Assembly (NCBI GenBank): GCA_031431235.1 | Contig: JANPDA010000382.1 | Span: forward strand, 1 to 17,636 | Reading direction: 5' to 3' | From: JANNSW01 sp031431235 | GTDB lineage: Bacteria; Pseudomonadota; Alphaproteobacteria; Rhizobiales; Hyphomicrobiaceae | DNA: 17,636 nucleotides | Part shown: in pieces, positions 9,673 through 17,636 of the stretch | How positions within the stretch are numbered: the first letter of the stretch is position 1 | How the letters are laid out: the number at the start of each line of letters is the position of its first letter | The notes under the pieces: generated by a model | Database searches by the model: none | Told to the model about the DNA's origin: nothing | The model's input: the letters and a program-made list of their open reading frames with translations, nothing else | Translations under genes and position numbers: made by a program

Positions 9673-11091
9673 CTACTCGCCGTGCCGCTTGGCGCTGACC
9701 CAGGGCATCATCAGCAGGCCGGCGACCAGCAGCACGAGCACGACGGCGACGCCGAGCCGCTCGTTGCCGGTGAGGGCGGTTGCGGCCGCGATCAGCAGGG
9801 GCGCGATGAAGCTCGTCGCCTTGCCCGAGAAGGCGAACAGGCCGAAGAACTGGGCGAGCTTGTCGGGTGGCGAGATGCGCGCAACCAGGCTGCGGCTCGA
9901 TGAGAACAAAGGTCCCGCGACGATGCCGACAACAACGGCAAAGCCGATGAACGCCATCTCTGGGATCGAGGCAAAGAGCCCCCCGCCTGCCAGCTTCGGC
10001 GGCACCGCGAGCACGAACAGGATGTGGCTGCTGTCGATCGAGAGCACGCCGATGGTCGCAAGGATCGCCAGCACCAGCGCGCCCAGGATCACGGTCTTGG
10101 CTCCGAGCTTGTCCTCGATGAAGCCGCCGGCCGTGGCGCCGAGCATGGCCGCAACCGAGAGGATGATGCCGAACAAGCCGCTCTCCAGCAGCTGCCAGCC
10201 AAAGAAGCTGACCGCGTAGATGCCCGCGAACGTGAAGACGCCGCTCAAGCCGTCCTGGTAGAGCATGCGCGCAATCAGAAAGCGCACGATGTTGCCGTAG
10301 CGCCGGATCTCGTGGAAGGTGTTGCCGAGCTCATGCAGTCCGTCGCGGACCGGGTGGGCCGACGGCTTGTCGGCCTTGGGATCGGGCGTGAACAGAAAGA
10401 ACGGGATGACGAAAACGAGGAACCAGAGCGCGGCGAACGGCCCGACCAGCCGGTCGCCCTCGCGCGTCGTCTGGTCGAGCGCGATGATCGGATCGAGGCC
10501 GAGCATGGTCTTGCCGGTGACCGGGTCGGGCGCGATCAAGCCGATCATGACGACGAGGGCGACGAGCCCGCCCGCGTAGCCCGCCGCCGCACCGATCCCG
10601 GAGAGCCGCCCGAGGCTCGACTGCGGCACCAGCTTGGGCATGATCGAGTTGACGAAGACAGCGTTCACCTCCGCCGCGATCCAGGCGATGATGTAGCCGG
10701 CCAGCACCAGATAGACGAGGTCGCCGCGGCCCGGCGCTGCCAGCCACAGGGTCGACATGCCCGCGACGAACAGGACCGATGAGATGGCGAGCCAGGGCTT
10801 CCTCCGCCCGCTTGCGTCCGCGATTGCCCCGACCATCGGGCTCAGCACCGCGATGCAAATGGCCGCGATTGCCGTCGCAACGCCCCAGAGACTCTGGCCA
10901 GCGACGGGGTCGCCGATGAAAGCATTGGCGAAATAGGGGGCAAACAGGAAGGTGACGATCAGGGCATAGAAGGGCTGCGCCGCCCATTCGTAGAGCACCC
11001 AGCCGAAGATGCCGAGCTTGCCGACGCGCGGCTGCTCGAGAGTAGCTGTGGCGCCTGCGGGCCTCACGCCCGCGCCCTGATCGACCGCCAT
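9673..11091 (-). CDS. MFS transporter, Atg22/UMF1 family
   Basis: This is a 472-residue integral membrane protein of the major facilitator superfamily. The UMF1/Atg22-type N-terminus is visible: GIFGWVLYEWAAQPFYALIV (27-46) leads straight into the first membrane segment. The loop after the second segment reads GAIADASGRRKPW (88-100), an MFS motif-A variant. About twelve hydrophobic segments follow, with a charged central loop rich in Asp, Lys and His (TPDPKADKPSAHPV). Yeast Atg22 exports amino acids from the vacuole. Bacterial members are poorly characterised, so an amino-acid substrate is only a guess, though the upstream glutamate dehydrogenase gene fits it. The ATG at 11091 has AAGGGGA upstream. 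Only 22 bp separate it from the gdhB stop, so the two are almost certainly co-transcribed. A longer frame to 11271 would overlap gdhB and is rejected. Confidence 0.88.
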   Translation of the reverse strand: MAVDQGAGVRPAGATATLEQPRVGKLGIFGWVLYEWAAQPFYALIVTFLFAPYFANAFIGDPVAGQSLWGVATAIAAICIAVLSPMVGAIADASGRRKPWLAISSVLFVAGMSTLWLAAPGRGDLVYLVLAGYIIAWIAAEVNAVFVNSIMPKLVPQSSLGRLSGIGAAAGYAGGLVALVVMIGLIAPDPVTGKTMLGLDPIIALDQTTREGDRLVGPFAALWFLVFVIPFFLFTPDPKADKPSAHPVRDGLHELGNTFHEIRRYGNIVRFLIARMLYQDGLSGVFTFAGIYAVSFFGWQLLESGLFGIILSVAAMLGATAGGFIEDKLGAKTVILGALVLAILATIGVLSIDSSHILFVLAVPPKLAGGGLFASIPEMAFIGFAVVVGIVAGPLFSSSRSLVARISPPDKLAQFFGLFAFSGKATSFIAPLLIAAATALTGNERLGVAVVLVLLVAGLLMMPWVSAKRHGE

Positions 11092-11113
11092 TCCCGTCCC
11101 CTTCCCCCAAAAC

Positions 11114-14100
11114 TCAGCCGACCACCAGCTCTCGCACCTGTGCCGCGGCAACCGACAGGCGAGCGAGCGTCGCCTGCCCGCTGTCGATCGTCTCGTCGAG
11201 CCCCGCCTTCGCGCGCGCAGCCGCCTGACCATGCCGATCGAGCCAGCCGGCAAGCGTCGCCTCCCCGCCATTGGCCGAGCGGATCACGTCCTCGGTGATC
11301 GAGCGCTGAGCGTCCGAGAGGATCGATAGCGTGGAATTGATCGCGAGGCGCTCGAAATAGTCGGTGACCGGCAACATTTCGGCCGAGGCTCTGAGATCGC
11401 TCAACCGGAAATGATCGCCGACCTCGGCGTGGATCCTCGCGACGTCGGCGATCGGCCGGCCCGCGACCTCCGCGACGACGGCGACACCGGGTCCCTCGGC
11501 GGCCCAATCGAGGCTCGCGACCTCGACGGCGAGCGCCGCGGGGACGCCGGCAGCCTCGAGTCGGGCCTTGGCGGTGTCGAGACGCGAGCGCTGGCGCGGC
11601 GTCAGGCTCGACGCGAGCGAGGCGCGATAGGCTTCGACCCCCGGCCGGAAGCGCTCGACGACCTTCGACAGGCCGTCCGCGAGCCGGGCCTTCCTCAGGC
11701 ACCAGGCCGTCTGGCGGCGCACCAGGTCCTGCACCTCGCGATAGAGCTCGAGCTGGACGGCGCCCGGCACGGCGTTGTCGAGCGCGTCGATCCGCGCCCA
11801 GGTGCCGTCGAGCCGATAGATCGCACTGACCGCCGCGAAGGCCCCGACGATGCTCGCCGCCGAGTGCCCCGTTTCCTCCTCGAGCCGAACCACCATGGTC
11901 GAGCCGCCGCGATTGATGACCGCATTCGTCAATTGCGTGGCGATGATCTCGCGGCGCAGCTTGTGGCCCTCGATCTCGGGGCGGAACTCGCGCCGCATCC
12001 GCTCGGGGAAGTAGTCGGCGAGCGAGGCCGACAGGTAGGGATCGTCGGGCACCGTGCTCGCGAGCAACTCCCGCGACAGCGCGATTTTGGCGTAGCTCAA
12101 CAGCACGGCGAGCTCGGCGCGTGTCAGCGGCTCGCCCGCTTTCATCCGCTCGTCGATCTGGGTATCGCTCGGCAGCGCCTCGATCTGGCGGTCGAGCAGC
12201 TTGTCGTCCTCGAGTGCGCGGATCAGGCGCTGCTGGAAGCCCAGATCGGCGAGCCCGCGGCTCTGGCCGAGCGAAAGCGCAAGACCCTGTTGGTAATTGT
12301 TGCGCAGGCAGGCGCGCGCGACATCGTCCGTCATGCTGACGAGGACGGCATTGCGCGCAGCGATATCGAGCTTGCCTGCCGCGAGTGCCGGCCCGAACGC
12401 GATCTTGATGTTGACCTCCTGGTCGGACGAGTTGACGCCCGCGGAGTTGTCGATGAAGTCGGTGTTGATGCGCCCGCCGCGCCGGCCGAACTCGATGCGC
12501 CCGCGCTGCGTCAAGCCGAGATTGGCGCCTTCGCCGATCACCTTGGCGCGCAGCTCCGCGCCCGTCACCCGGATCTGGTCATTGGCGCGGTCGCCGACCT
12601 GCTCGTCGGTCTCGCTCGACGCCTTCACATAGGTGCCGATGCCGCCAAACCACAGGAGATCGGCGGGAGCCTTCAGTATCGCATTCATCAGCTCCATCGG
12701 CGCGAGGCTGCCGCGGTCGACCCCGACCAGCGCGCGCAGCTCGGGCGACAAGGGGATCGATTTCGCGGAACGCGCGAAGATGCCCCCGCCAGCCGACAAC
12801 TTGCCCTTGTCGTAGTCCTGCCAGGAGGAACGCGACAACGCGAACAGCCGCTGGCGCTCGGCCAGGCTCGATGCCGGATCGGGATCGGGATCGATGAAGA
12901 TGTCGCGATGGTCGAACGCGGCCACGAGCCGGATCGTGGGCGACAGCAGCATCGCGTTGCCGAACACATCGCCCGACATGTCACCGACGCCGATCACCTG
13001 GAACGGCATCTTCTGGATGTCGACGTCGATCTCGCGGAAATGGCGCTTCACGCATTCCCAGCCGCCGCGCGCAGTGATCGCCATCTTCTTGTGGTCATAG
13101 CCCGCCGAGCCGCCCGAGGCGAAGGCATCGCCCAGCCAGAAGTCGTGGCGCGCGGAGATGGCATTGGCAAAATCGGAAAAGGTCGCCGTGCCCTTGTCGG
13201 CCGCGACCACCAGGTAAGGATCATCGCCGTCGTGGCGCACCACGCGCAGGGGCGGCACGATCGCGCCCTCGACGATGTTGTCGGTCAAGTCCAGCAGCGT
13301 CGAGACGAACTGCTCGTAGGCGGCAATGCCTTCTTTCATGTAGGCTTCGCGGTCACTCGGCGCCGGCAGCCATTTCGGCAGGAAGCCGCCCTTGGCGCCT
13401 TGCGGCACGATCACGGTGTTCTTGACCTGCTGCGCCTTGACGAGGCCGAGCACCTCGGTGCGGAAATCCTGCGCCCGGTCGGACCATCTGAGGCCGCCGC
13501 GCGCAATCGGCGCAAACCGCATGTGCACGCCTTCGACGCGGGGGGAATAGACCCAGATCTCGGCAAAGGGGCGCGGCTCCGGCATGCCATCGACGAGACC
13601 GCTTCGGAGCTTGAAGGCGATCTGCGGGGGCGGGCGGCCGCTCTCCTCATGCTGGAAGAAATTGGTTCGCAACGTCGACAGCACGAGATTCAGATAGTGC
13701 CTCAGCACGCGGTCCTCATCGAGGCTCTGTACCCCTTGCAGGGCCGTCTCGATCCGCCCCTTCAACTCGCCCACCCGCGATTCCCGTTGCGCTGCCTCAT
13801 GGCCGTTGTCGGGATCGAACCGGGCGCGGAACAGCGCAATCAGGTCGGCCGCCACAGCCGCATGACGAACGAGTGTCGCCGCCATCAGCTCGCGGCTGAT
13901 CGGCAAGCGGAGCTGGCGCAGATAACCGCCATAGGCCCGCACCAGCGCAGCATCGCGCCACTCGCAGCCGACGGCCTTGACGAGCCGGTTGAAGGCATCG
14001 TTGTCCGCGTCGCGCCGCATGACCGCCAGGAAGCACTGCTCCAGCCTCAGATCATCCTTGCCCAGCACGACGCCCGCGCCATCCGCCGTCTCCAGCATCA

Positions 14101-15925
14101 TGTCGTGGAGGCGCACGTCGCGGAGCTCGCCACCGATCTGGGGCTCGATCCGGTAGGAGCGCTCGTCGATCACCTTGAAACCCAGATTCTCGAAGACCGG
14201 CACGCGCTCGCTCAATGGAATCGGGCCCCCCAGCCGATAGAGCGCAACCCGCACGCGGCCCTCCGGCGCGCCCTCGTCGCGATAGAAGTCGATGGCGATC
14301 GGCTGCTCGTCGGAGAGCTGCTCGATCCGGCCGATGTCCTGGATCGCGCGTGCCGGCGTGAAGGTCTCGCGGAAGCCCGCCGAAAATGCCCCGTTGTATC
14401 GCTGCAGCAGAAGGGATGGGTCGCCCCCGCCGGCGACGGAGCCGCCCGCCTTCAGCGCCTGCCCGAGCCGATCCTGCCAGCTGGTGACGATCTGGCGGAT
14501 CTCGGCCTCGATCACTCCCTGCTCGACCTTGGGCGTCGGCCCGGCGTAACGGCCGATGATGAAATGCACCCGCACCTGGGGACCGCTGGTGAAATTGGGA
14601 TAGAAGGCCGACACCCGTCCATCGTAGACGCGGGCGAGATAGGCCCCGATCCGCTCGCGCACCTCGGTCGAGAAGCGATCGCGCGACAGATAGACGAGCA
14701 CCGAGACGAAGCGATCGAACTCGTCGGTTCGCGTGAACGCACGTGTCCGCGGCCGCAGCTCCAGATCGAGGATGCCCGCCGCCGTTCGGCCGAGCTCCGC
14801 GACGCCGATCTGGAACATCTCATCCCGCGGGAAATTCTCGAGGATGTTCTGAATCGCCTTGCCGTCGTGGCTGTCTGGCGCAAAGCCCGAAGCCGCGATC
14901 ACCTGGGCGACCTTGTGGCGGACCAAGGGAATGGCCGCGACCGAGCGGTTGTAGGCGGCCGACGTGAACAGGCCGACGATCCTGAGCTCGCCTGCGATCT
15001 GGCCGTCCGCTCCGTAGATCTTCGCGCCCACATAGTCCATGTGGATGCGCCGGTGGACGCGGGCGACCGCATTGGCCTTGGTGACGATGAGGGCCGCCGG
15101 CTGGAAGAAGAAGCGCCGCACCTCGGGCGTCAACTGCACCGGCTCGGTGCCGCGGCGGAGCACCCGCACAGCCGGATTGCGCAGGATGCCGAGACCCCGT
15201 TCCTGCTGCGTCACGAGATCACCCGTTTCAGGCGTCCCGACGAGATCGAGCTGGCGCATGCCCAGAAACGTGAAATTGCCGTCGGCGAGCCAGCGCAGGA
15301 AGGCGATCGACTCGGCGAGCTCGTTGTCGGCAAGTTTCGGCGGCGAGGCCCGATAGCCCGCGATCAGTTGCTCGAGACGGGCGAGCATCGGCTTCCAGTC
15401 GGCAACGGACTCGCGCACTTCGCCGAGCACCTCTGAGATTTCGGCGACGAGGTGCTGCGCCGCCTCCTCGCTGATGCCATCCAGATAGATCTGGATGAAG
15501 CTTTCCCGTCCGCTGCGCCCGTGGCGATCGCCCATTCCCCCGATCGCCTCGAGATTGCCGCGGCTGTCGCGGGCGATCTCGAGGATCGGGTGCAGCACCA
15601 TTTGCACCCCGTTGTCGCGAGCGGTGACGGCGGCCATCACCGAATCGACCAGAAACGGCATGTCGTCGTTGAGGATCTCGATGAGGGTCGTCGCGCGGCC
15701 GTTGGCACCCTCGCCGGCCAGCTGACGGAAACGGATCTTGTGGTCGCAAAGGGGCTTCTCGCCGACGAAGCCGTAGGCGGCTTGCGCGATCCCCTCGATT
15801 GATCCGGCAGGCAGGGCGGCAAGCATCGCCTCGTCGGCGCCCGCCCAGAGCAGCCGGACAAACGCTTCGACGCCATCGAGTTTGGCTCTTCCCGCACCGA
15901 GCTTTTTCAGGAGTGCTTCCAGCAT
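11114..15925 (-). CDS. gdhB: NAD-specific glutamate dehydrogenase, large (180-kDa) type
   Basis: This enzyme oxidatively deaminates L-glutamate to 2-oxoglutarate and ammonium with NAD, mainly in amino-acid catabolism. At 1,603 residues it has the length of the L-GDH180 class known from Streptomyces, Pseudomonas and Caulobacter. The long N-terminal half carries the regulatory ACT-like regions (for example ILNDDMPFLVDSVMAAV, about 83-99). The catalytic core contains KAQQVKNTVIVPQGAKGGF (about 826-844) with the catalytic lysine region, VVAADKGTATFSDFAN (about 900-915), GVGDMSGDVFGNAMLLSP (about 978-995) and HRDIFIDPDPDP. The C-terminal helical domain follows. I chose the ATG at 15925, which has GAGGGAAG upstream; an in-frame ATG at 15943 would add six residues. 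The transporter gene follows after 22 bp. MITE copy 3 begins about 60 bp upstream and may lie within its promoter region. The symbol gdhB follows Pseudomonas usage. Confidence 0.96.
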   Translation of the reverse strand: MLEALLKKLGAGRAKLDGVEAFVRLLWAGADEAMLAALPAGSIEGIAQAAYGFVGEKPLCDHKIRFRQLAGEGANGRATTLIEILNDDMPFLVDSVMAAVTARDNGVQMVLHPILEIARDSRGNLEAIGGMGDRHGRSGRESFIQIYLDGISEEAAQHLVAEISEVLGEVRESVADWKPMLARLEQLIAGYRASPPKLADNELAESIAFLRWLADGNFTFLGMRQLDLVGTPETGDLVTQQERGLGILRNPAVRVLRRGTEPVQLTPEVRRFFFQPAALIVTKANAVARVHRRIHMDYVGAKIYGADGQIAGELRIVGLFTSAAYNRSVAAIPLVRHKVAQVIAASGFAPDSHDGKAIQNILENFPRDEMFQIGVAELGRTAAGILDLELRPRTRAFTRTDEFDRFVSVLVYLSRDRFSTEVRERIGAYLARVYDGRVSAFYPNFTSGPQVRVHFIIGRYAGPTPKVEQGVIEAEIRQIVTSWQDRLGQALKAGGSVAGGGDPSLLLQRYNGAFSAGFRETFTPARAIQDIGRIEQLSDEQPIAIDFYRDEGAPEGRVRVALYRLGGPIPLSERVPVFENLGFKVIDERSYRIEPQIGGELRDVRLHDMMLETADGAGVVLGKDDLRLEQCFLAVMRRDADNDAFNRLVKAVGCEWRDAALVRAYGGYLRQLRLPISRELMAATLVRHAAVAADLIALFRARFDPDNGHEAAQRESRVGELKGRIETALQGVQSLDEDRVLRHYLNLVLSTLRTNFFQHEESGRPPPQIAFKLRSGLVDGMPEPRPFAEIWVYSPRVEGVHMRFAPIARGGLRWSDRAQDFRTEVLGLVKAQQVKNTVIVPQGAKGGFLPKWLPAPSDREAYMKEGIAAYEQFVSTLLDLTDNIVEGAIVPPLRVVRHDGDDPYLVVAADKGTATFSDFANAISARHDFWLGDAFASGGSAGYDHKKMAITARGGWECVKRHFREIDVDIQKMPFQVIGVGDMSGDVFGNAMLLSPTIRLVAAFDHRDIFIDPDPDPASSLAERQRLFALSRSSWQDYDKGKLSAGGGIFARSAKSIPLSPELRALVGVDRGSLAPMELMNAILKAPADLLWFGGIGTYVKASSETDEQVGDRANDQIRVTGAELRAKVIGEGANLGLTQRGRIEFGRRGGRINTDFIDNSAGVNSSDQEVNIKIAFGPALAAGKLDIAARNAVLVSMTDDVARACLRNNYQQGLALSLGQSRGLADLGFQQRLIRALEDDKLLDRQIEALPSDTQIDERMKAGEPLTRAELAVLLSYAKIALSRELLASTVPDDPYLSASLADYFPERMRREFRPEIEGHKLRREIIATQLTNAVINRGGSTMVVRLEEETGHSAASIVGAFAAVSAIYRLDGTWARIDALDNAVPGAVQLELYREVQDLVRRQTAWCLRKARLADGLSKVVERFRPGVEAYRASLASSLTPRQRSRLDTAKARLEAAGVPAALAVEVASLDWAAEGPGVAVVAEVAGRPIADVARIHAEVGDHFRLSDLRASAEMLPVTDYFERLAINSTLSILSDAQRSITEDVIRSANGGEATLAGWLDRHGQAAARAKAGLDETIDSGQATLARLSVAAAQVRELVVG

Positions 15926-15985
15926 CGATCTCACTTCCCTCATCGGCCCTGCGGCAAGTCACCATCAGTGTCATCAGGCTGTCGA

Positions 15986-16115
15986 TAGTGCTCCGTCCCA
16001 TTCATTCGATTCCGGCGAAGCTGGATCAATGAATGGAAAGACGGAACACAAACAAAGAGTTGGCTAGTGGGCTGGCCATTCATTTGGGGTACCGAATGAA
16101 TGGATCAGAACAATA
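15986..16115 (+). repeat. MITE-like 130-bp repeat, copy 3
   Basis: This is a complete copy with the same 130-bp length as copy 2. It begins TAGTGCTCCG and ends CAGAACAATA. The terminal inverted match is strongest at the inner end (CCATTCATTCG on both arms, reading inward). Both outer ends are TA, consistent with a TA target duplication of the Tc1/mariner-IS630 kind, although copy 2 has CA at both ends. An internal direct motif (GAATGG-AAGACGGAACAC, near 16031-16049) echoes the terminal repeats. It sits in the divergent gap between gdhB and the bactofilin gene. Confidence 0.9.
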
Positions 16116-16354
16116 GCATATGGCAGCCCCATGACGGTTCTGCTGACACTGCAATCCATGCCAGCATAGGCCATCGGCGGGCCCACTGGCGAGCTTTGCC
16201 CCTCGGCCTTCCTGGGAAATCAGAAGATTGCCCGAAACTGGGTGCATCCAGCTGTATGGGCGCAAGGACAGACTGTGGTAGAAGCGCCTCGTCCGTATGC
16301 CGCCGCACTCCGATCAATCGCGCCAACGGCGCCGGAAGGATGGTAGAAAACGTC
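16116..16354 (+). other. Leader/promoter region of the bactofilin gene
   Basis: This is the non-repeat remainder of the gap between gdhB and the bactofilin gene. The bactofilin reading frame is open through it back to 16100 inside MITE copy 3, but the translated extension has no family similarity. The best promoter-like match is TTGCCC (16228-16233) with CTGTAT (16252-16257) at 18 bp, which is weak. GGAAGGA (16334-16340) is the probable ribosome binding site. Confidence 0.4.
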
Positions 16355-17008
16355 ATGGACACCAGCAGAAACGCCTCCATCCGCGAGGACACGTTCTTCA
16401 AGGGCAGCATCCGCAATGGCCGCAGGCTCGAGGTCCACGGCTACCTCGAAGGCGAGGTGGTGACGGAAAGCCTGTTCGTGGGCAGGAACGGGCGGGTTTT
16501 CGGTACGATCCGCGCCGGCAATGCCGAGATCGAAGGTATGCTGCAGGGCCGGGCGATCGTCACCGGCCTCATCAGCATCCGCAGCAATGGCTCGGTCACG
16601 GGCAACGTGCTCTACGGGCAATTGGCCATGGAGCCGGGCGGCACGCTCTCCGCCGAGGTTCGCAACGTGCCACCCTCGCTGGCTGGCGACTTCCATCTGG
16701 TGGTCGGGCGCGGCGAGGCGGTTGCCATCACCTCGAGCGACTTGACCGCCTACGACCCCGACGACGCCGCCGAAGCGCTGTCCTTCAGCGTCTCCAATCT
16801 GCGGAGTGGCCATGTCGTGCTCGCCGGCAACGCGACGAGCCCGGTGGAGCGCTTCTCCCTTGCCGATCTGCTCGCCGGCAAGGTCCTGTTCATCCATGAC
16901 GGCAATGACAGCCGCAATGCGAGCTTCGAGGTGGTCGTCGCCGACGGCAAGGGCGCGACCTCGGGCTCGTCCCGCACGGTCAACGTCTCGGTGATGGCCG
17001 CGGGGTGA
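16355..17008 (+). CDS. Bactofilin fused to a cadherin-like/CSPG-type repeat
   Basis: Residues about 7-104 of this 217-residue protein are a bactofilin domain: a right-handed beta-helix with the repeating pattern G-x-(V/I)-x-G. Visible turns include FKGSI, VHGYLEGEV, RNGRVFGTI, AEIEGMLQGRAIVTGLI and GSVTGNVLYGQLAMEPGG. Bactofilins polymerise without nucleotide into cytoplasmic filaments, often at the inner membrane, and take part in morphogenesis, stalks and cell-wall growth. Residues about 112-213 match the cadherin-like/CSPG repeat: an acidic ALTAYDPDD-like start (LTAYDPDDAAEALSFSV), then FSLADLLAGKVLFIHDG and FEVVVADGKG. That domain is normally extracellular and calcium-binding, yet no signal peptide is visible. 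I prefer the ATG at 16355; the in-frame ATG at 16340 (MVENV) lies against GGAAGG and is too close. It is the only plus-strand protein gene here. Confidence 0.82.
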   Translation: MDTSRNASIREDTFFKGSIRNGRRLEVHGYLEGEVVTESLFVGRNGRVFGTIRAGNAEIEGMLQGRAIVTGLISIRSNGSVTGNVLYGQLAMEPGGTLSAEVRNVPPSLAGDFHLVVGRGEAVAITSSDLTAYDPDDAAEALSFSVSNLRSGHVVLAGNATSPVERFSLADLLAGKVLFIHDGNDSRNASFEVVVADGKGATSGSSRTVNVSVMAAG

Positions 17009-17050
17009 GGCGCGGCCGGCACGGCGTGCGACACGGTCGACGCCTTGTCC

Positions 17051-17080
17051 TTGACAGTGCGGATCGCCACTCCTTATATC
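17051..17080 (+). promoter_or_regulatory. Sigma-70 promoter of the tRNA-Met gene
   Basis: A perfect TTGACA (17051-17056) is followed after 17 bp by TTATAT (17074-17079). Transcription would start near 17085-17087, a few bases before the mature tRNA 5' end at 17094. It is the strongest housekeeping promoter in the window. Confidence 0.8.
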
Positions 17081-17093
17081 CGGCGTCTTTCGT

Positions 17094-17170
17094 GGCGGAG
17101 TAGCTCAGCTGGTTAGAGCGTGGGAATCATAATCCTAAGGTCGGGGGTTCAAGTCCCTCCTCCGCTACCA
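17094..17170 (+). tRNA. tRNA-Met (anticodon CAT), probably elongator
   Basis: This is a 77-nt cloverleaf with encoded CCA. The acceptor arm is GGCGGAG/CTCCGCT (terminal G-U), the D arm GCTC/GAGC, the anticodon stem TGGGA/TCCTA with loop ATCATAA giving CAT, and the T arm GGGGG-TTCAAGT-CCCTC. It lacks initiator features (no C1-A72 mismatch, no GGG/CCC anticodon stem). The body closely resembles alphaproteobacterial elongator tRNA-Met. tRNA-Ile with a lysidine-modified CAT is the alternative. A T-run (17173-17177) follows. Confidence 0.9.
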
Positions 17171-17416
17171 AGTTTTTCAATAGTTCAGCTTGACGGCTGG
17201 TCCGCCGAGAAGAGCTGAGAGCGAGTTCCGCGGGAGGTCCCGCGCAGCACGACCGCTGCGGCCGGTTGTCGACCCGATCACAGACGAGGTTCGTCTCCCG
17301 GCGGTCCTGGAAGCCGACACCGGACGGTCGCAGCCGGCGACCAAACGTGTGCTTCAGTTCATGCCCATGGACTTGCCGCCGTTCGATCCGTGCCGGCCCG
17401 CATCGTCGTCGCTGGC

Positions 17417-17636
17417 TCAGGCCTGGTTGAGCGCTTCCAGGCTCTCCGGCACGATCTGGCCACCGTCGACGATGATGGTCTGACCGGTGATGTAGCCCGC
17501 TTCCTTGGAGGCCAGGAACAGCGCCGCGTAGCCGATGTCCTCGACCGTGCCGAGCTTGCCCAAGGGAACCGACGCCGCCATCGTCCGCTGGTAGTCGGGG
17601 CCGAGCGAGATCAAGCCCTCGGTCAGCACGTTGCCC
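17417..17636 (-). CDS. Short-chain dehydrogenase/reductase (SDR), C-terminal part, cut by window end
   Basis: Only the last 72 or so residues are inside the window; the frame stays open to the right edge. They show the SDR C-terminal signature: PLGKLGTVEDIGYAALFLAS, then GYITGQTIIVDGGQ and a short tail IVPESLEALNQA. Classical SDRs are NAD(P)-dependent oxidoreductases. The Rossmann motif and the Ser-Tyr-Lys active site lie outside, so the substrate cannot be judged. The gene converges on the tRNA-Met gene, with 246 bp between them in which I see no further gene. Confidence 0.9.
   Translation of the reverse strand, partial: GNVLTEGLISLGPDYQRTMAASVPLGKLGTVEDIGYAALFLASKEAGYITGQTIIVDGGQIVPESLEALNQA

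Noticed and set aside
11092..11271. Extended transporter N-terminus from 11271
   Set aside because: It would overlap the 3' end of gdhB by about 160 bp and adds an Arg-rich peptide. The ATG at 11091 has a good ribosome binding site and places the first membrane segment correctly.
11411..15436. Very long plus-strand open frame (over 1,300 codons) opposite gdhB
   Set aside because: It mirrors gdhB in the antisense frame, a known effect of high-GC third-position bias. The translation is rich in Arg, His and Asp with no domain, while the minus strand encodes a complete recognisable enzyme.
17094..17170. tRNA-Met 3' end as an integration (att) site for a mobile island
   Set aside because: No integrase gene or direct repeat of the tRNA 3' end is visible in the window.

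Overview
The window is high-GC DNA from an alphaproteobacterium. Support for this comes from several sources: a large (about 1,600-residue) NAD-dependent glutamate dehydrogenase, a long B12-dependent ribonucleotide reductase with a C-terminal zinc ribbon, a bactofilin, an elongator tRNA-Met of the alphaproteobacterial type, and a CTTG-N18-CCTATCT heat-shock (RpoH) promoter in front of ftsH. No species can be named from the sequence alone.

Layout, left to right. Seven complete protein genes lie on the minus strand: trmD (83-838), overlapped by an RdoA/APH-type kinase gene (829-1845); ftsH (2186-4111); an unrecognised 214-residue gene (4574-5218) directly downstream of nrdJ (5286-9122); and an Atg22/UMF1-type transporter gene (9673-11091) directly downstream of gdhB (11114-15925). 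The plus strand carries a bactofilin-like gene (16355-17008) and a tRNA-Met gene with a good sigma-70 promoter (17094-17170). The right edge cuts off a minus-strand short-chain dehydrogenase gene. By spacing there are probably four minus-strand transcripts: gdhB-transporter, nrdJ-hypothetical, ftsH alone, and kinase-trmD. The content is mostly housekeeping: tRNA modification, membrane proteolysis, dNTP synthesis, glutamate catabolism and the cytoskeleton.

The less ordinary content is in the repeats and two proteins. (1) A 130-bp element with terminal inverted repeats, MITE-like, occurs three times (1-93 cut by the window edge, 4281-4410 inverted, 15986-16115). The first copy supplies the stop codon of trmD. 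(2) A second repeat family of about 115-120 bp, built around a GC-rich hairpin, occurs twice (1966-2085 and 4456-4568). (3) A palindromic, repeat-rich stretch sits in frame inside nrdJ and adds roughly 20-25 residues ten residues after an active-site cysteine. (4) The bactofilin is fused to what looks like a single cadherin-like/CSPG repeat, a domain normally found outside the cell. I found no CRISPR array, complete insertion sequence, phage gene or recognisable new defence system.
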